A stretch of 64,000 bases of DNA from Proteiniphilum sp. GTDB lineage: Bacteria; Bacteroidota; Bacteroidia; Bacteroidales; Dysgonomonadaceae. The stretch is from assembly GCA_018433945.1 (NCBI GenBank), contig JAHDQF010000017.1, forward strand, positions 1 to 64,000, given 5' to 3'. The notes beneath the pieces were generated by a model that saw only the letters and a program-made list of their open reading frames with translations, was not told the DNA's origin and made no database searches. Below, in pieces: positions 45,226-53,236 of this stretch (position 1 is its first letter; each line of letters opens with the position of its first letter). The position numbers and the translations under genes are program-made.

Positions 45226-46644
45226 ATGCAAAAAATAACATACCTATTTGCCACACTGCTTGCTTTCATCACGATGAATGCATGTGACGATGTGTACGAC
45301 CATGTGGCTGCACCGCCGCAGGCCTATGAGCAGGAAGCCCAACAGAGTGTCAGCGGCTTCACTTTTGCCCTTGGAGCGGATGTGAGCGCTCCTCTTATCT
45401 TCACTGAAGAGATGTTAGGAGACGAAACCCCTCTGGAGGCCATTAAGACAACCGCCACACCCCAGCTGGCTGAAGGGGCAACGGTGACCTTTATCCTGGA
45501 AGCCTCCGATACGGATGCATTCACCCAGGTGGTGGAGCTCCCCTCCACGAGCGACCAGAACAGCGCTTTCGTCACTGCTGCCACCCTCAACGAGGCTGCC
45601 AAAAGCCTTTATGGGAAAGCACCCGAGGCAAGAAATCTCTACTTGCGTGTGACCGCTTTCATCAATGAGGGAAGCTCTGCAGTACGAATCCCCGGTGAGG
45701 TGGTGCTGGGCCCGGTGACCGTGACCCCGGTCGGCCCGGTGATTGAGACCGAATATTACCTTGTAGGTTCCATCAACGATTGGGACATTAACAACCTGAC
45801 AGATTACCAGTTCAGCCACAGCGGCAAGGATGTCTATGAAGACCCCTATTTCACCATTTTAGTGAACAACCTGCAGGGAGAATTCAAGATCGTTCCCAAA
45901 TCGAGTAAGGAAGCCGCCTCCTGGGATGGTGTGCTTGGCACTTACGATGCAACCGCTTTAGAAGGTGAGCTCAAAGCTGACGGTGGCAATCTGAAGGTAG
46001 ATGAGCCGGGATGGGTGAAGATCACCCTCAACATGATGGAGTACACCTACACCATCGAGATCATCGGCGAGATGAACCTGACCCTTTATGTACCCGGTGG
46101 ACACCAGGGATGGGATCCTGCCACGGCCCCCACCCTCTACAGCCGCAACTTCGACTTCAAATACAGCGGTTACGTCTATTTCGGCGAAGCCAATACCGAG
46201 TTCAAGTTCACCTCCCAACCCGACTGGGAAGGAACAAATTATGGTGACGGCGGCGACGGAACAATCTCTGCAGATGGCGGTAACCTGGTTGTAGCGGAAG
46301 TCGGTATGTATAAGATTGATGTCGACCTCACGGCAAACAGCTACACGATGACCAAAACCGAATGGGGACTCATTGGAGATGCGACTGAAGGAGGATGGGA
46401 CAACTCCACCCCGATGACCTACGATCCGGCTACCGGGCTCTGGATCGTGACCACCACATTGAAAGATGGCAACTTCAAGTTCCGTGCCAACAACAGCTGG
46501 GACATCAACCTTGGTGGTGACCTGAACAACCTCAGTTATGGCGGAGCTGACATCCCCGCAAGCGCAGGCAGCTACACCATCACCCTTGACCTCTTCGATC
46601 CGGCAGCCTTTAAGGCTTCCATTGTCAGTGCATTGTCGCTTTAA
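45226..46644 (+). CDS. susF: SusF-like surface glycan-binding lipoprotein
   Basis: A 472-residue lipoprotein, lipobox MNAC (Cys20) followed by DDVYD (surface-export signal). After an N-terminal Ig-like region (about 40-170, ending near ETEYYLVG) there are three repeated starch-binding modules: YYLVGSINDWDINN, LTLYVPGGHQGWDPATAPTLYSR and WGLIGDATEGGWDNSTPMTYDP, each with Trp residues suited to stacking on glucose rings. The order and module count match SusF, which has three starch-binding sites. It is followed by a strong terminator; the remaining enzymes downstream may therefore be expressed partly from read-through or from their own promoter. Confidence 0.87.
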   Translation: MQKITYLFATLLAFITMNACDDVYDHVAAPPQAYEQEAQQSVSGFTFALGADVSAPLIFTEEMLGDETPLEAIKTTATPQLAEGATVTFILEASDTDAFTQVVELPSTSDQNSAFVTAATLNEAAKSLYGKAPEARNLYLRVTAFINEGSSAVRIPGEVVLGPVTVTPVGPVIETEYYLVGSINDWDINNLTDYQFSHSGKDVYEDPYFTILVNNLQGEFKIVPKSSKEAASWDGVLGTYDATALEGELKADGGNLKVDEPGWVKITLNMMEYTYTIEIIGEMNLTLYVPGGHQGWDPATAPTLYSRNFDFKYSGYVYFGEANTEFKFTSQPDWEGTNYGDGGDGTISADGGNLVVAEVGMYKIDVDLTANSYTMTKTEWGLIGDATEGGWDNSTPMTYDPATGLWIVTTTLKDGNFKFRANNSWDINLGGDLNNLSYGGADIPASAGSYTITLDLFDPAAFKASIVSALSL

Positions 46645-46656
46645 ATATCTGTTAAG

Positions 46657-46684
46657 AAGCGCGGTTTACTCACCGCGCTTTTTT
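46657..46684 (+). terminator. Intrinsic terminator after the susF-like gene
   Basis: A perfect 9-bp stem AAGCGCGGT (46657-46665) with ACCGCGCTT (46672-46680) and a T-run to 46684. It would reduce expression of the downstream GH13 genes unless they have their own promoter. Confidence 0.85.
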
Positions 46685-46713
46685 CACCTCTTTCTTTCAA
46701 CCAGACAGCAACA

Positions 46714-46821
46714 ATGAAAGTCCTTTATGCGATTCTCCTCACCACCCTGCTGCCGCTGCTCTCCTGGGTAAACCCGTCCGATGATCCCCACACCAAGGCA
46801 ATGGATGCCTTTCTCGACTGA
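46714..46821 (+). pseudogene. 35-codon remnant: signal peptide plus the start of a secreted protein (possibly GH3)
   Basis: ATG at 46714 opens a 35-residue frame: a clear signal peptide (MKVLYAILLTTLLPLLSW) followed by VNPSDDPHTKAMDAFLD and a TGA stop. The last ten residues resemble the beginning of secreted GH3 beta-glucosidases, where KxMDxFIxxLMxxMTLEEK is usual, but nothing similar continues past the stop in any frame. It is best read as the decayed 5' end of a deleted gene inside the starch locus; a real short peptide cannot be excluded. The GH3 suggestion is by eye only. Confidence 0.4.
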
Positions 46822-46898
46822 CAATCAACGCAAACCGGATGATGCCCCAAAAGGGAAGGAGTGCATCACCCATCAAACAAAAAAAGAACAATCCTGAA

Positions 46899-48731
46899 AT
46901 GAAAAAATATCTTCTCCTCTCTCTTATGCTCGCTGCCGCAATCTTCACGGCAAGCGGTGAATCGCTCCGCGTCGAGCCCGCTTTCTGGTGGAGCGGCATG
47001 GTAGAAACCGAACTGCAACTGATGGTGAGCGGCGACCAGATTGCCGACTACACACCTTCCGTTACTACAGAAAACATATCGATCAAGGAGGTGGTGACGC
47101 TCCCAAACCGTAACTATCTGCTGATCTACCTCGATCTTACCGGAGCTGCTCCGGAGACTTTCGATCTGGTCTTCACCAGTGGCAAGAAAAAGATCTCCGT
47201 TCCCTATGAGCTGAAAGAACGGAACCCGGAAAGGATGGCGATGGAAAGTTTTGGCCCGGCGGATGTGCTCTACCTGATCATGCCCGACCGGTTTGCCAAT
47301 GGCGATCCCTCGAACGACCAGATTCCGATGCGCACCGGCTACCAGGTGGATCGCAACGATCCCAATGCCCGCCACGGGGGCGACCTGAAGGGCATCTCCG
47401 ACCGGCTGGACTACCTCTCCGACCTGGGGGTGACCGCTATCTGGCTGAACCCGGTGCTGGAAAACGACATGGAGGGTGGCTCCTACCATGGCTATGCCAC
47501 CACCGATTATTATAAGGTGGACCCCCGCCTGGGCAGCAACGAGGAGTATGTGCAGCTGATTGAGGATGCACACGGGAAAGGAATGAAGGTGGTGATGGAC
47601 ATGATCTTCAACCACTGCGGCAGCGACCACCCCTGGCTGACCGAGGTGCCCTCACCCGACTGGTTCAACAACCTGGAGGAGTATGTGCAAACCTCGCATA
47701 TGAAGGAGATGTATTTCGATCCCTATGCATCGGAGTATGACAAGCGCAGGATGGTGGACGGCTGGTTTGTACCTACCATGCCCGACCTGAACCAACGCAA
47801 CCGCCATGTGGCGAAATACCTCATCCAGAACAGCATCTGGTGGATCGAATACTCCGGTGTGGATGGTATCCGGCAGGATACCTACCCCTATGCGGACTAT
47901 GACATGATGGTGGACTGGATTGAGGCGGTGGAGAAAGAATACCCTCAATACAATATTGTGGGTGAGGCATGGCTGAACAATCCCATCGGGACATCCTTCT
48001 GGCAGAAAGACAGTCCCCTGAATCCCCGTAATACCCGTCTGAAGACGGTGATGGATTTCCGCTTTATGGGCCTTTCGCACAGCGCCTTCTTTGAGGAGAC
48101 CACAGAGTGGAACGGGGGGCTCCACGGCATCTACGACCACATGACCTACGACTTCATCTATCCGGATATCTGCAACGTGCTGCGCTTCCTCGACAACCAC
48201 GATACCGACCGCTTTCTGAAGGAGTATCCTTCCGACCTGTCCGGCTGGAAGCAGGCGGTCACCTTCCTGCTCACCATGCCGGGCACGCCGCAACTCTACT
48301 ACGGCACCGAGTTGCTGATGCATGGCAACAAGAGTCGCAGCGACGGTGACATCCGGCGCGATGTGCCCGGCGGCTGGCCCGGCGACAGGGTAGACCAGTT
48401 CACCCGAGAGGGACGCAATGCCATCCAGAACGAGGCGTTCGACTTCCTCAGCAAGCTGCTGCACTGGCGGCAGGGCAACGAGGTGATCGCCCGCGGCGGC
48501 ATGAAACACTATGTCCTGCAGAAAGGGGTCTATGTGTATGAACGCTTCCTGGGTGACAAAAAGGTGCTGGTATTCATGAACGGCACCTCGAATGAGGTGA
48601 CAATAAACCTCGACCGTTATGCCGAGTCCATACAGGGATGGAGCAGTACAAAGGATTTTCTCACCGGCAAAACCGTAACCCTGGGTGAAACGCTGACCCT
48701 TTCTCCCAAAGAGGTACTGCTGCTGGAATAG
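46899..48731 (+). CDS. susA: SusA-like neopullulanase/cyclomaltodextrinase (GH13)
   Basis: About 610 residues from the ATG at 46899, where a signal peptide begins (MKKYLLLSLMLAAAIFTASG); the frame is open from 46839 but those residues are not signal-like. An N-terminal cyclomaltodextrinase-type beta domain (about 22-110) precedes the GH13 barrel (PADVLYLIMPDRFANGD, GYATTDYY, DMIFNHCG). Catalytic residues: nucleophile D327 in GIRQDTYP, acid/base E356 in GEAWLN, and D435 in DNHDTDRF. The C-terminal domain (about 530-610) is the small cyclomaltodextrinase beta domain. There is no lipobox, so it is periplasmic, as in SusA, cutting imported maltooligosaccharides. Confidence 0.92.
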   Translation: MKKYLLLSLMLAAAIFTASGESLRVEPAFWWSGMVETELQLMVSGDQIADYTPSVTTENISIKEVVTLPNRNYLLIYLDLTGAAPETFDLVFTSGKKKISVPYELKERNPERMAMESFGPADVLYLIMPDRFANGDPSNDQIPMRTGYQVDRNDPNARHGGDLKGISDRLDYLSDLGVTAIWLNPVLENDMEGGSYHGYATTDYYKVDPRLGSNEEYVQLIEDAHGKGMKVVMDMIFNHCGSDHPWLTEVPSPDWFNNLEEYVQTSHMKEMYFDPYASEYDKRRMVDGWFVPTMPDLNQRNRHVAKYLIQNSIWWIEYSGVDGIRQDTYPYADYDMMVDWIEAVEKEYPQYNIVGEAWLNNPIGTSFWQKDSPLNPRNTRLKTVMDFRFMGLSHSAFFEETTEWNGGLHGIYDHMTYDFIYPDICNVLRFLDNHDTDRFLKEYPSDLSGWKQAVTFLLTMPGTPQLYYGTELLMHGNKSRSDGDIRRDVPGGWPGDRVDQFTREGRNAIQNEAFDFLSKLLHWRQGNEVIARGGMKHYVLQKGVYVYERFLGDKKVLVFMNGTSNEVTINLDRYAESIQGWSSTKDFLTGKTVTLGETLTLSPKEVLLLE

Positions 48732-48772
48732 GTCCATTCACCCTGCAAAATCAAATTCAGTAAACCGTTACA

Positions 48773-51136
48773 ATGTCATCTGCAATGAAATATCCAGTCA
48801 AATCTTTTTTATATCTGTTGCTGCTCCTCTTCGCTCTCTCCTGCGGTGACGACCCGGTGGTGACACCGGAACCGGAACCCAAACCGGAACCGGAACAACC
48901 GGCCACCATCAGCGAGGGAATCTCCTGGAGTCCCGAATCGCCTGACGCCGACAAGGAACTGACCATCTGGTTCAAGGCTGCTTCAAACTCCGCACTGTAC
49001 AACTACAGCGGCGAGGTTTACATCCATATCGGCGTGGTGAGCGAAGGCACCTGGCAGTATGTTCCTGCAGAGTGGGATGAGAACATCGCCAAATGCAAAA
49101 TGACAACGGTGGCAGATGAACCATTCACCTGGAGCATTACTCTCTCCCCCTCGATCCGCGAGTGGTTTGGTTCCGGCGAAACACCGGTCAACAAGATCGG
49201 CATCGTGATCCGGAGTGCCGACGGCACCAAAAAGGGAATTGAAAATGACTCCTTTATTGATAATATCACCGACAGTAAATACAAGGCGTTCCAGCCGGCA
49301 ACCATAAAAACAGGAACAATGCCGGCAGGCATGCAGCATGGCATCAACATAGTGGACAACAGCACCGTAACACTGGTGTTGTACGACAAGGACAAATATG
49401 GCGCCCGCAAGGATTTTGCCCATGTGGTGGGTGACTTCAACAACTGGACATTGAGCAACGACGACAAATCGCAGATGACCTGGGACCAATCTGCCGGTTG
49501 CTGGTGGATCACCCTTACCGGTCTCGACCCGGCGAAAGAGTATGCTTTCCAGTACTACCTGGGCAACACAGGCAAGGACCACATCCGCGTGGCCGACCCT
49601 TACGCCCGCAAGATCCTCGATCCCTCAAACGACCCTTATATCCTCGCCTCTACCTATCCGGAGAACATGACCTATCCTGAGGGAGCGATTGGTATCGTGT
49701 CAGTGTTCCGGATTCAGGAAGAGCCCTACAACTGGCAGGTGACCAACTTCGGGAAGCCGTCGCGTGATAATCTGGTGATCTATGAATTGCTGCTGCGTGA
49801 CTTCACCGAGAACGGTGACCTGAAGGGTGCGATGGAGAAGCTGGATCATCTGCAGTCGCTCGGCGTGAATGCCATTGAGCTGATGCCGGTGCAGGAGTTC
49901 GACGGCAACGACAGCTGGGGATACAATCCTGCATTTTACTTCGCCATGGACAAGGCTTACGGCACCGACCGGATGTACAAGGAGTTTATCGATGAGTGCC
50001 ACCAGAGAGGCATGGCGGTGATCCTCGACGTGGTGTACAACCACGCCACCGGCGCGAACCCTTTTGCCAGAATGTGGTGGGATGCGGCAAACAACAAAAC
50101 AGCGGCAAACAACCCCTACTTTAATGTGGATGCTCCCCATCCTTACTCCGTCTTTCACGATTTTAATCATGAATCAGAGCTGGTGCGCAGCTTCGTGAAA
50201 CGCAACCTGAAATTCCTGCTGGAGGAGTACCACATCGACGGCTTCCGGTTCGATCTCACCAAGGGATTCACGCAACAATCTTCAACCGAGTCAACTGCCG
50301 GCAATTACGACGCATCGCGCATTGCGATTCTGAAGGACTATAACAACGATATTAAGGCGGTGAACCCGGAGACCTACGTGATCCTCGAGCATTTTGCGGA
50401 TGACCGTGAAGAGACGGAGCTGAGCAACGAGGGGATGATGGTATGGCGGAACAACAATGAAGCTTACACGGAAGCAGCCATGGGCTGGAAAGACAAAACC
50501 GATTTCAGAAGAGCATACTACGGCACCTCCTCACGGCCGGCAAACAGCCTGGTAAGCTATATGGAGAGCCACGACGAGGAACGGGCTGCCTATAAGCAGA
50601 TACAATGGGGCAACGGAATTTTAAAAACCAACCTGGATGCGCGCATGTCGCAGCTGGGCGCCAACGCCGCCTTCTTTTTCACCGTACCGGGACCGAAGAT
50701 GGTGTGGCAGTTCGGTGAGCTGGGATATGATGTTTCTATCGATGAAAACGGTCGCACAGGACGCAAACCTATTAAATGGGACTATTACACTGTTCCGGAG
50801 CGCAAGCAGCTCTATGACACCTACGCAGCGCTCATTGGTCTGCGACGCGATCATCCCGAGCTGTTCAACGCCACCGCCACGCTCAACTGGAAAGTGACCC
50901 CCTCATTCTGGGAGCAAGGTCGTTTTCTCACCCTCTCTTCGTTTGGCAATGCAAAGAAGGTGGTGGTGGTGGGTAATTTCACCAATGCACCCATCACCGC
51001 GGCGACAACATTCCCGGAACTGGGTGACTGGCACAACTACCTCAACCCTGCGGAGAAGATCACGGTTCACTCCCAGACCATGCCCGTCAGCGTGCCGTCC
51101 AACAGCTTCCGGATCTTTTACAAATTTCCCCAATAG
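48773..51136 (+). CDS. Surface GH13 alpha-amylase/pullulanase-like lipoprotein with CBM48 (SusG position)
   Basis: A 787-residue lipoprotein with lipobox ALSC (Cys24) followed by GDDPV, an acidic surface-export signal, and a Pro/Glu linker. A starch-binding-like domain (about 50-155) is followed by a CBM48/isoamylase N-terminal domain (about 195-310, TLVLYDKDKYGARKDFAHVVGDFNNW), then GH13 with NLVIYELLLRDFTENGD and GYNPAFYFA. Catalytic residues lie at D494 (GFRFDLTKG), E539 (VILEHFAD) and D601 (ESHDEER). It occupies the SusG place and would cut starch at the cell surface, but the CBM48 architecture differs from Bacteroides SusG (CBM58 insertion); debranching activity is possible. The start may be the fifth residue. 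Confidence 0.9.
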   Translation: MSSAMKYPVKSFLYLLLLLFALSCGDDPVVTPEPEPKPEPEQPATISEGISWSPESPDADKELTIWFKAASNSALYNYSGEVYIHIGVVSEGTWQYVPAEWDENIAKCKMTTVADEPFTWSITLSPSIREWFGSGETPVNKIGIVIRSADGTKKGIENDSFIDNITDSKYKAFQPATIKTGTMPAGMQHGINIVDNSTVTLVLYDKDKYGARKDFAHVVGDFNNWTLSNDDKSQMTWDQSAGCWWITLTGLDPAKEYAFQYYLGNTGKDHIRVADPYARKILDPSNDPYILASTYPENMTYPEGAIGIVSVFRIQEEPYNWQVTNFGKPSRDNLVIYELLLRDFTENGDLKGAMEKLDHLQSLGVNAIELMPVQEFDGNDSWGYNPAFYFAMDKAYGTDRMYKEFIDECHQRGMAVILDVVYNHATGANPFARMWWDAANNKTAANNPYFNVDAPHPYSVFHDFNHESELVRSFVKRNLKFLLEEYHIDGFRFDLTKGFTQQSSTESTAGNYDASRIAILKDYNNDIKAVNPETYVILEHFADDREETELSNEGMMVWRNNNEAYTEAAMGWKDKTDFRRAYYGTSSRPANSLVSYMESHDEERAAYKQIQWGNGILKTNLDARMSQLGANAAFFFTVPGPKMVWQFGELGYDVSIDENGRTGRKPIKWDYYTVPERKQLYDTYAALIGLRRDHPELFNATATLNWKVTPSFWEQGRFLTLSSFGNAKKVVVVGNFTNAPITAATTFPELGDWHNYLNPAEKITVHSQTMPVSVPSNSFRIFYKFPQ

Positions 51137-51167
51137 AAACGTATCTGCTTCTCTCTTACACTATGGG

Positions 51168-51203
51168 AAGAGGGAATGTCAGCTCGGACATTCCCTCTTT
51201 TTT
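51168..51203 (+). terminator. Intrinsic terminator at the end of the sus locus
   Basis: A perfect 13-bp stem (51168-51180 with 51187-51199) with an AGCTCG loop and a T-run to 51203. Confidence 0.9.
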
Positions 51204-51282
51204 CGGAGAAAAAGCTGAAAGGATAAACATAATCGATCATTCCGTTGTTTAGAGTTGTAACCACAGTAACGACAACAACAAA

Positions 51283-51789
51283 ATGAAATCTATCGCAATT
51301 ATCTACGGTTCCAGCACCGAAAACACCAAGAGAGCCGCGGAGAAGATCGCGGAAAAGATGGCCGACTACACCCCCACCCTGGTCGATATCTACGACGGCG
51401 ATGAACAACCTTTCCTCGCACACGATGTGCTGATCATGGGTGTCTCCACGTGGGGGGTTCAGGATCTGCAGGACGACTGGAACGATTTCTATCCCAAGCT
51501 GGAGAAGCTGGACCTCACCGGTAAGACCGTTGCCATCTTCGGCATGGGTGATGCCTCCATCTACCCCAGCTCATTTGTCGATGCCATCGGCATCCTCTAT
51601 GAGATCGTGAAAGAGAAAGGAGCTACGGTCGTGGGACAGGTATCACCCGAGGGGTATGATTTTGAATATTCCCGTGCGCTGGTAGATGGACTGTTCGTGG
51701 GGTTGCCACTCGACGACGATACCGAGCCGGAGCTGACAGACGAAAGAATCAATGCCTGGGTAGAACAGCTAAAACCCTACCTGCAATAA
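51283..51789 (+). CDS. fldA: Flavodoxin
   Basis: A 168-residue FMN-binding electron carrier. The phosphate-binding loop IIYGSSTENTKRAAEKIAE is at the N-terminus; the flavin-stacking loops lie around GVSTWGVQDLQDDWNDF and GMGDASIYPSSFVDA, and the C-terminus has the long-chain flavodoxin insertion (PEGYDFEYSRALVDGLFVGLPLDDD). It can replace ferredoxin in reductive metabolism when iron is scarce. It has its own terminator and sits between the two starch units without evident functional link. A weak -7-like TAGAGTTG lies at 51250-51257. Confidence 0.95.
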   Translation: MKSIAIIYGSSTENTKRAAEKIAEKMADYTPTLVDIYDGDEQPFLAHDVLIMGVSTWGVQDLQDDWNDFYPKLEKLDLTGKTVAIFGMGDASIYPSSFVDAIGILYEIVKEKGATVVGQVSPEGYDFEYSRALVDGLFVGLPLDDDTEPELTDERINAWVEQLKPYLQ

Positions 51790-51800
51790 AGAGCATCACG

Positions 51801-51831
51801 AAACCCGGACAGACGTTGCCCGGGTTTTTTT
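51801..51831 (+). terminator. Intrinsic terminator after the flavodoxin gene
   Basis: An 8-bp stem AAACCCGG (51801-51808) with CCGGGTTT (51820-51827) and a T-run to 51831. It lies between two convergent genes and may partly serve both. Confidence 0.8.
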
Positions 51832-51865
51832 GTCAAATTTACGAACCTGCTTGCTTCTGCACCTA

Positions 51866-53221
51866 TCACTTGTAATAGATCCTGTATTCCCACGGTTGGA
51901 GCTGCATTGTTTTGGCAGCTTCTGCCTCCTCCCCGTCAGGAAAGAGACGATAACCGTCACCCGGCACAGGCTGTTCGAAGGTTACGTCAACGCTCTCATC
52001 GCTGAGGTTGAGCAGAGCAACCACCTCATCCCCTTCATTCATCCGGCGGAAGGACCATACCGACGCCGGCCGGTCATTCGCAATCTCGCTCATCACACCA
52101 CTGCGATCGGGTGCCAGCAACGCCTTCTGTTCCTGCTTGAAGCGATTCAGACCGCCATAGAAAGAGCTGAAATCATCCGGGTCGCTCCAATCAATCTCAT
52201 CTTTTTCAAAGAAAGCCAGCCTCCGGTTGAAGCCGACCTCCTGACCACTGTAGATCAGCGGCATTCCCGGCAGCATGTATGTGAGCACGGCAAAGCTGCG
52301 TGCCGCCTTCCCCATCCGTTCAAACTCGGTACCGTTCCAGGAGTTCTCATCATGGTTGGAGGTGAAGAACATCGGAATGGCGTGTGGTGCAAAACGATCG
52401 CTCATCCGGGCGAACGATGCCCGCAGCGAATCCACATTCTCCACGCCCTGTGCCACCGCGTTCATCCGGTGATGGAAATCCCAGGCATAAAAGGCATCGA
52501 ACAGCGACTCGTTCAACTCTGGTTTCTCCGCCTCGGCAAGCAGAAAGATATCCGGGTTCAAGGCAGTCAGGGAGTCTTTGGCTGCACTCCAGAAATCGGT
52601 TGGTATCTCACCGGCAACGTCACAACGAAAGCCGTCAACACCGGTCTCACGGATCCAGTACATCATTGCATCAATCATCGCGGCACGCATCTCCGGCTTG
52701 CTGTAATCGAGCTGGGCGATATCGGTCCAGTCGTACATCACGCTCAGCTCACCCAGGCTGTCCCGCACATACCAGTCGGGATGGGCTCCCACCCACACCG
52801 CATCGCGCGAAGTATGGTTGGCCACCCAGTCGAGGATCACTTTCATCCCCTGCCTGTGCGCCTGATCTACCACTGCCCGAAAATCATCCAATGTACCAAA
52901 CTCACTGTTGACCGCGGTGTAATTGCTGATGGAGTAGTAGCTCCCGAGGGTGCCCTTCCGGTCTTTTTCTCCGATCGGCTGAATGGGCATAAACCAGAGG
53001 ATATCGACACCCAGTTTACCGAGACGGGGCAGGTGCTGTGCAAAGGCAGTGAAAGTACCTTCCGGGGTGTACTGTCGCGTATTGACCTCATAGAGCACCG
53101 CATCATAGACCCATTCGGGCCGGACATTTTCATCCGCAGTTGCCGGTACTGCTTCTCTGTTTTTGTTTCCGCACGACACCAACAGGGTGACGAGCAGGAA
53201 GCAGCGTAGAATTTTCTTCAT
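51866..53221 (-). CDS. GH13 alpha-amylase-like lipoprotein, probably periplasmic
   Basis: A 451-residue compact GH13 enzyme. The lipobox LLVSC places Cys17 at the mature N-terminus, but the following residues are GNKNRE, without the Asp/Glu pair of a surface-export signal, so it is predicted to stay on the periplasmic side. Barrel motifs: WVYDAVLYEVNTRQYTPEGTF, GVDILWFMPIQPIGE, DWVANHTS. Catalytic residues: D201 (GFRCDVAGE), E230 (LLAEAEKPE) and D291 (TSNHDENSW). A short C-terminal beta domain follows. It lies 15 bp downstream of the MFS permease gene and is probably cotranscribed, so it likely makes the sugar that the permease carries. Confidence 0.9.
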   Translation of the reverse strand: MKKILRCFLLVTLLVSCGNKNREAVPATADENVRPEWVYDAVLYEVNTRQYTPEGTFTAFAQHLPRLGKLGVDILWFMPIQPIGEKDRKGTLGSYYSISNYTAVNSEFGTLDDFRAVVDQAHRQGMKVILDWVANHTSRDAVWVGAHPDWYVRDSLGELSVMYDWTDIAQLDYSKPEMRAAMIDAMMYWIRETGVDGFRCDVAGEIPTDFWSAAKDSLTALNPDIFLLAEAEKPELNESLFDAFYAWDFHHRMNAVAQGVENVDSLRASFARMSDRFAPHAIPMFFTSNHDENSWNGTEFERMGKAARSFAVLTYMLPGMPLIYSGQEVGFNRRLAFFEKDEIDWSDPDDFSSFYGGLNRFKQEQKALLAPDRSGVMSEIANDRPASVWSFRRMNEGDEVVALLNLSDESVDVTFEQPVPGDGYRLFPDGEEAEAAKTMQLQPWEYRIYYK

Positions 53222-53236
53222 ATTTTTTTGAATTGT

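Noticed and set aside
47652..48737. 361-codon minus-strand open frame
   Set aside because: Antisense shadow of the SusA-like GH13 gene; codon-biased GC-rich genes in this genome leave many long opposite frames.
51241..51282. Promoter of the flavodoxin gene (TAGAGTTG at 51250-51257)
   Set aside because: One mismatch to the -7 consensus and no -33; mentioned with the gene but too weak for a feature.
51830..53209. 459-codon plus-strand open frame
   Set aside because: It is the antisense shadow of the GH13 lipoprotein, whose catalytic motifs and lipobox are on the minus strand.
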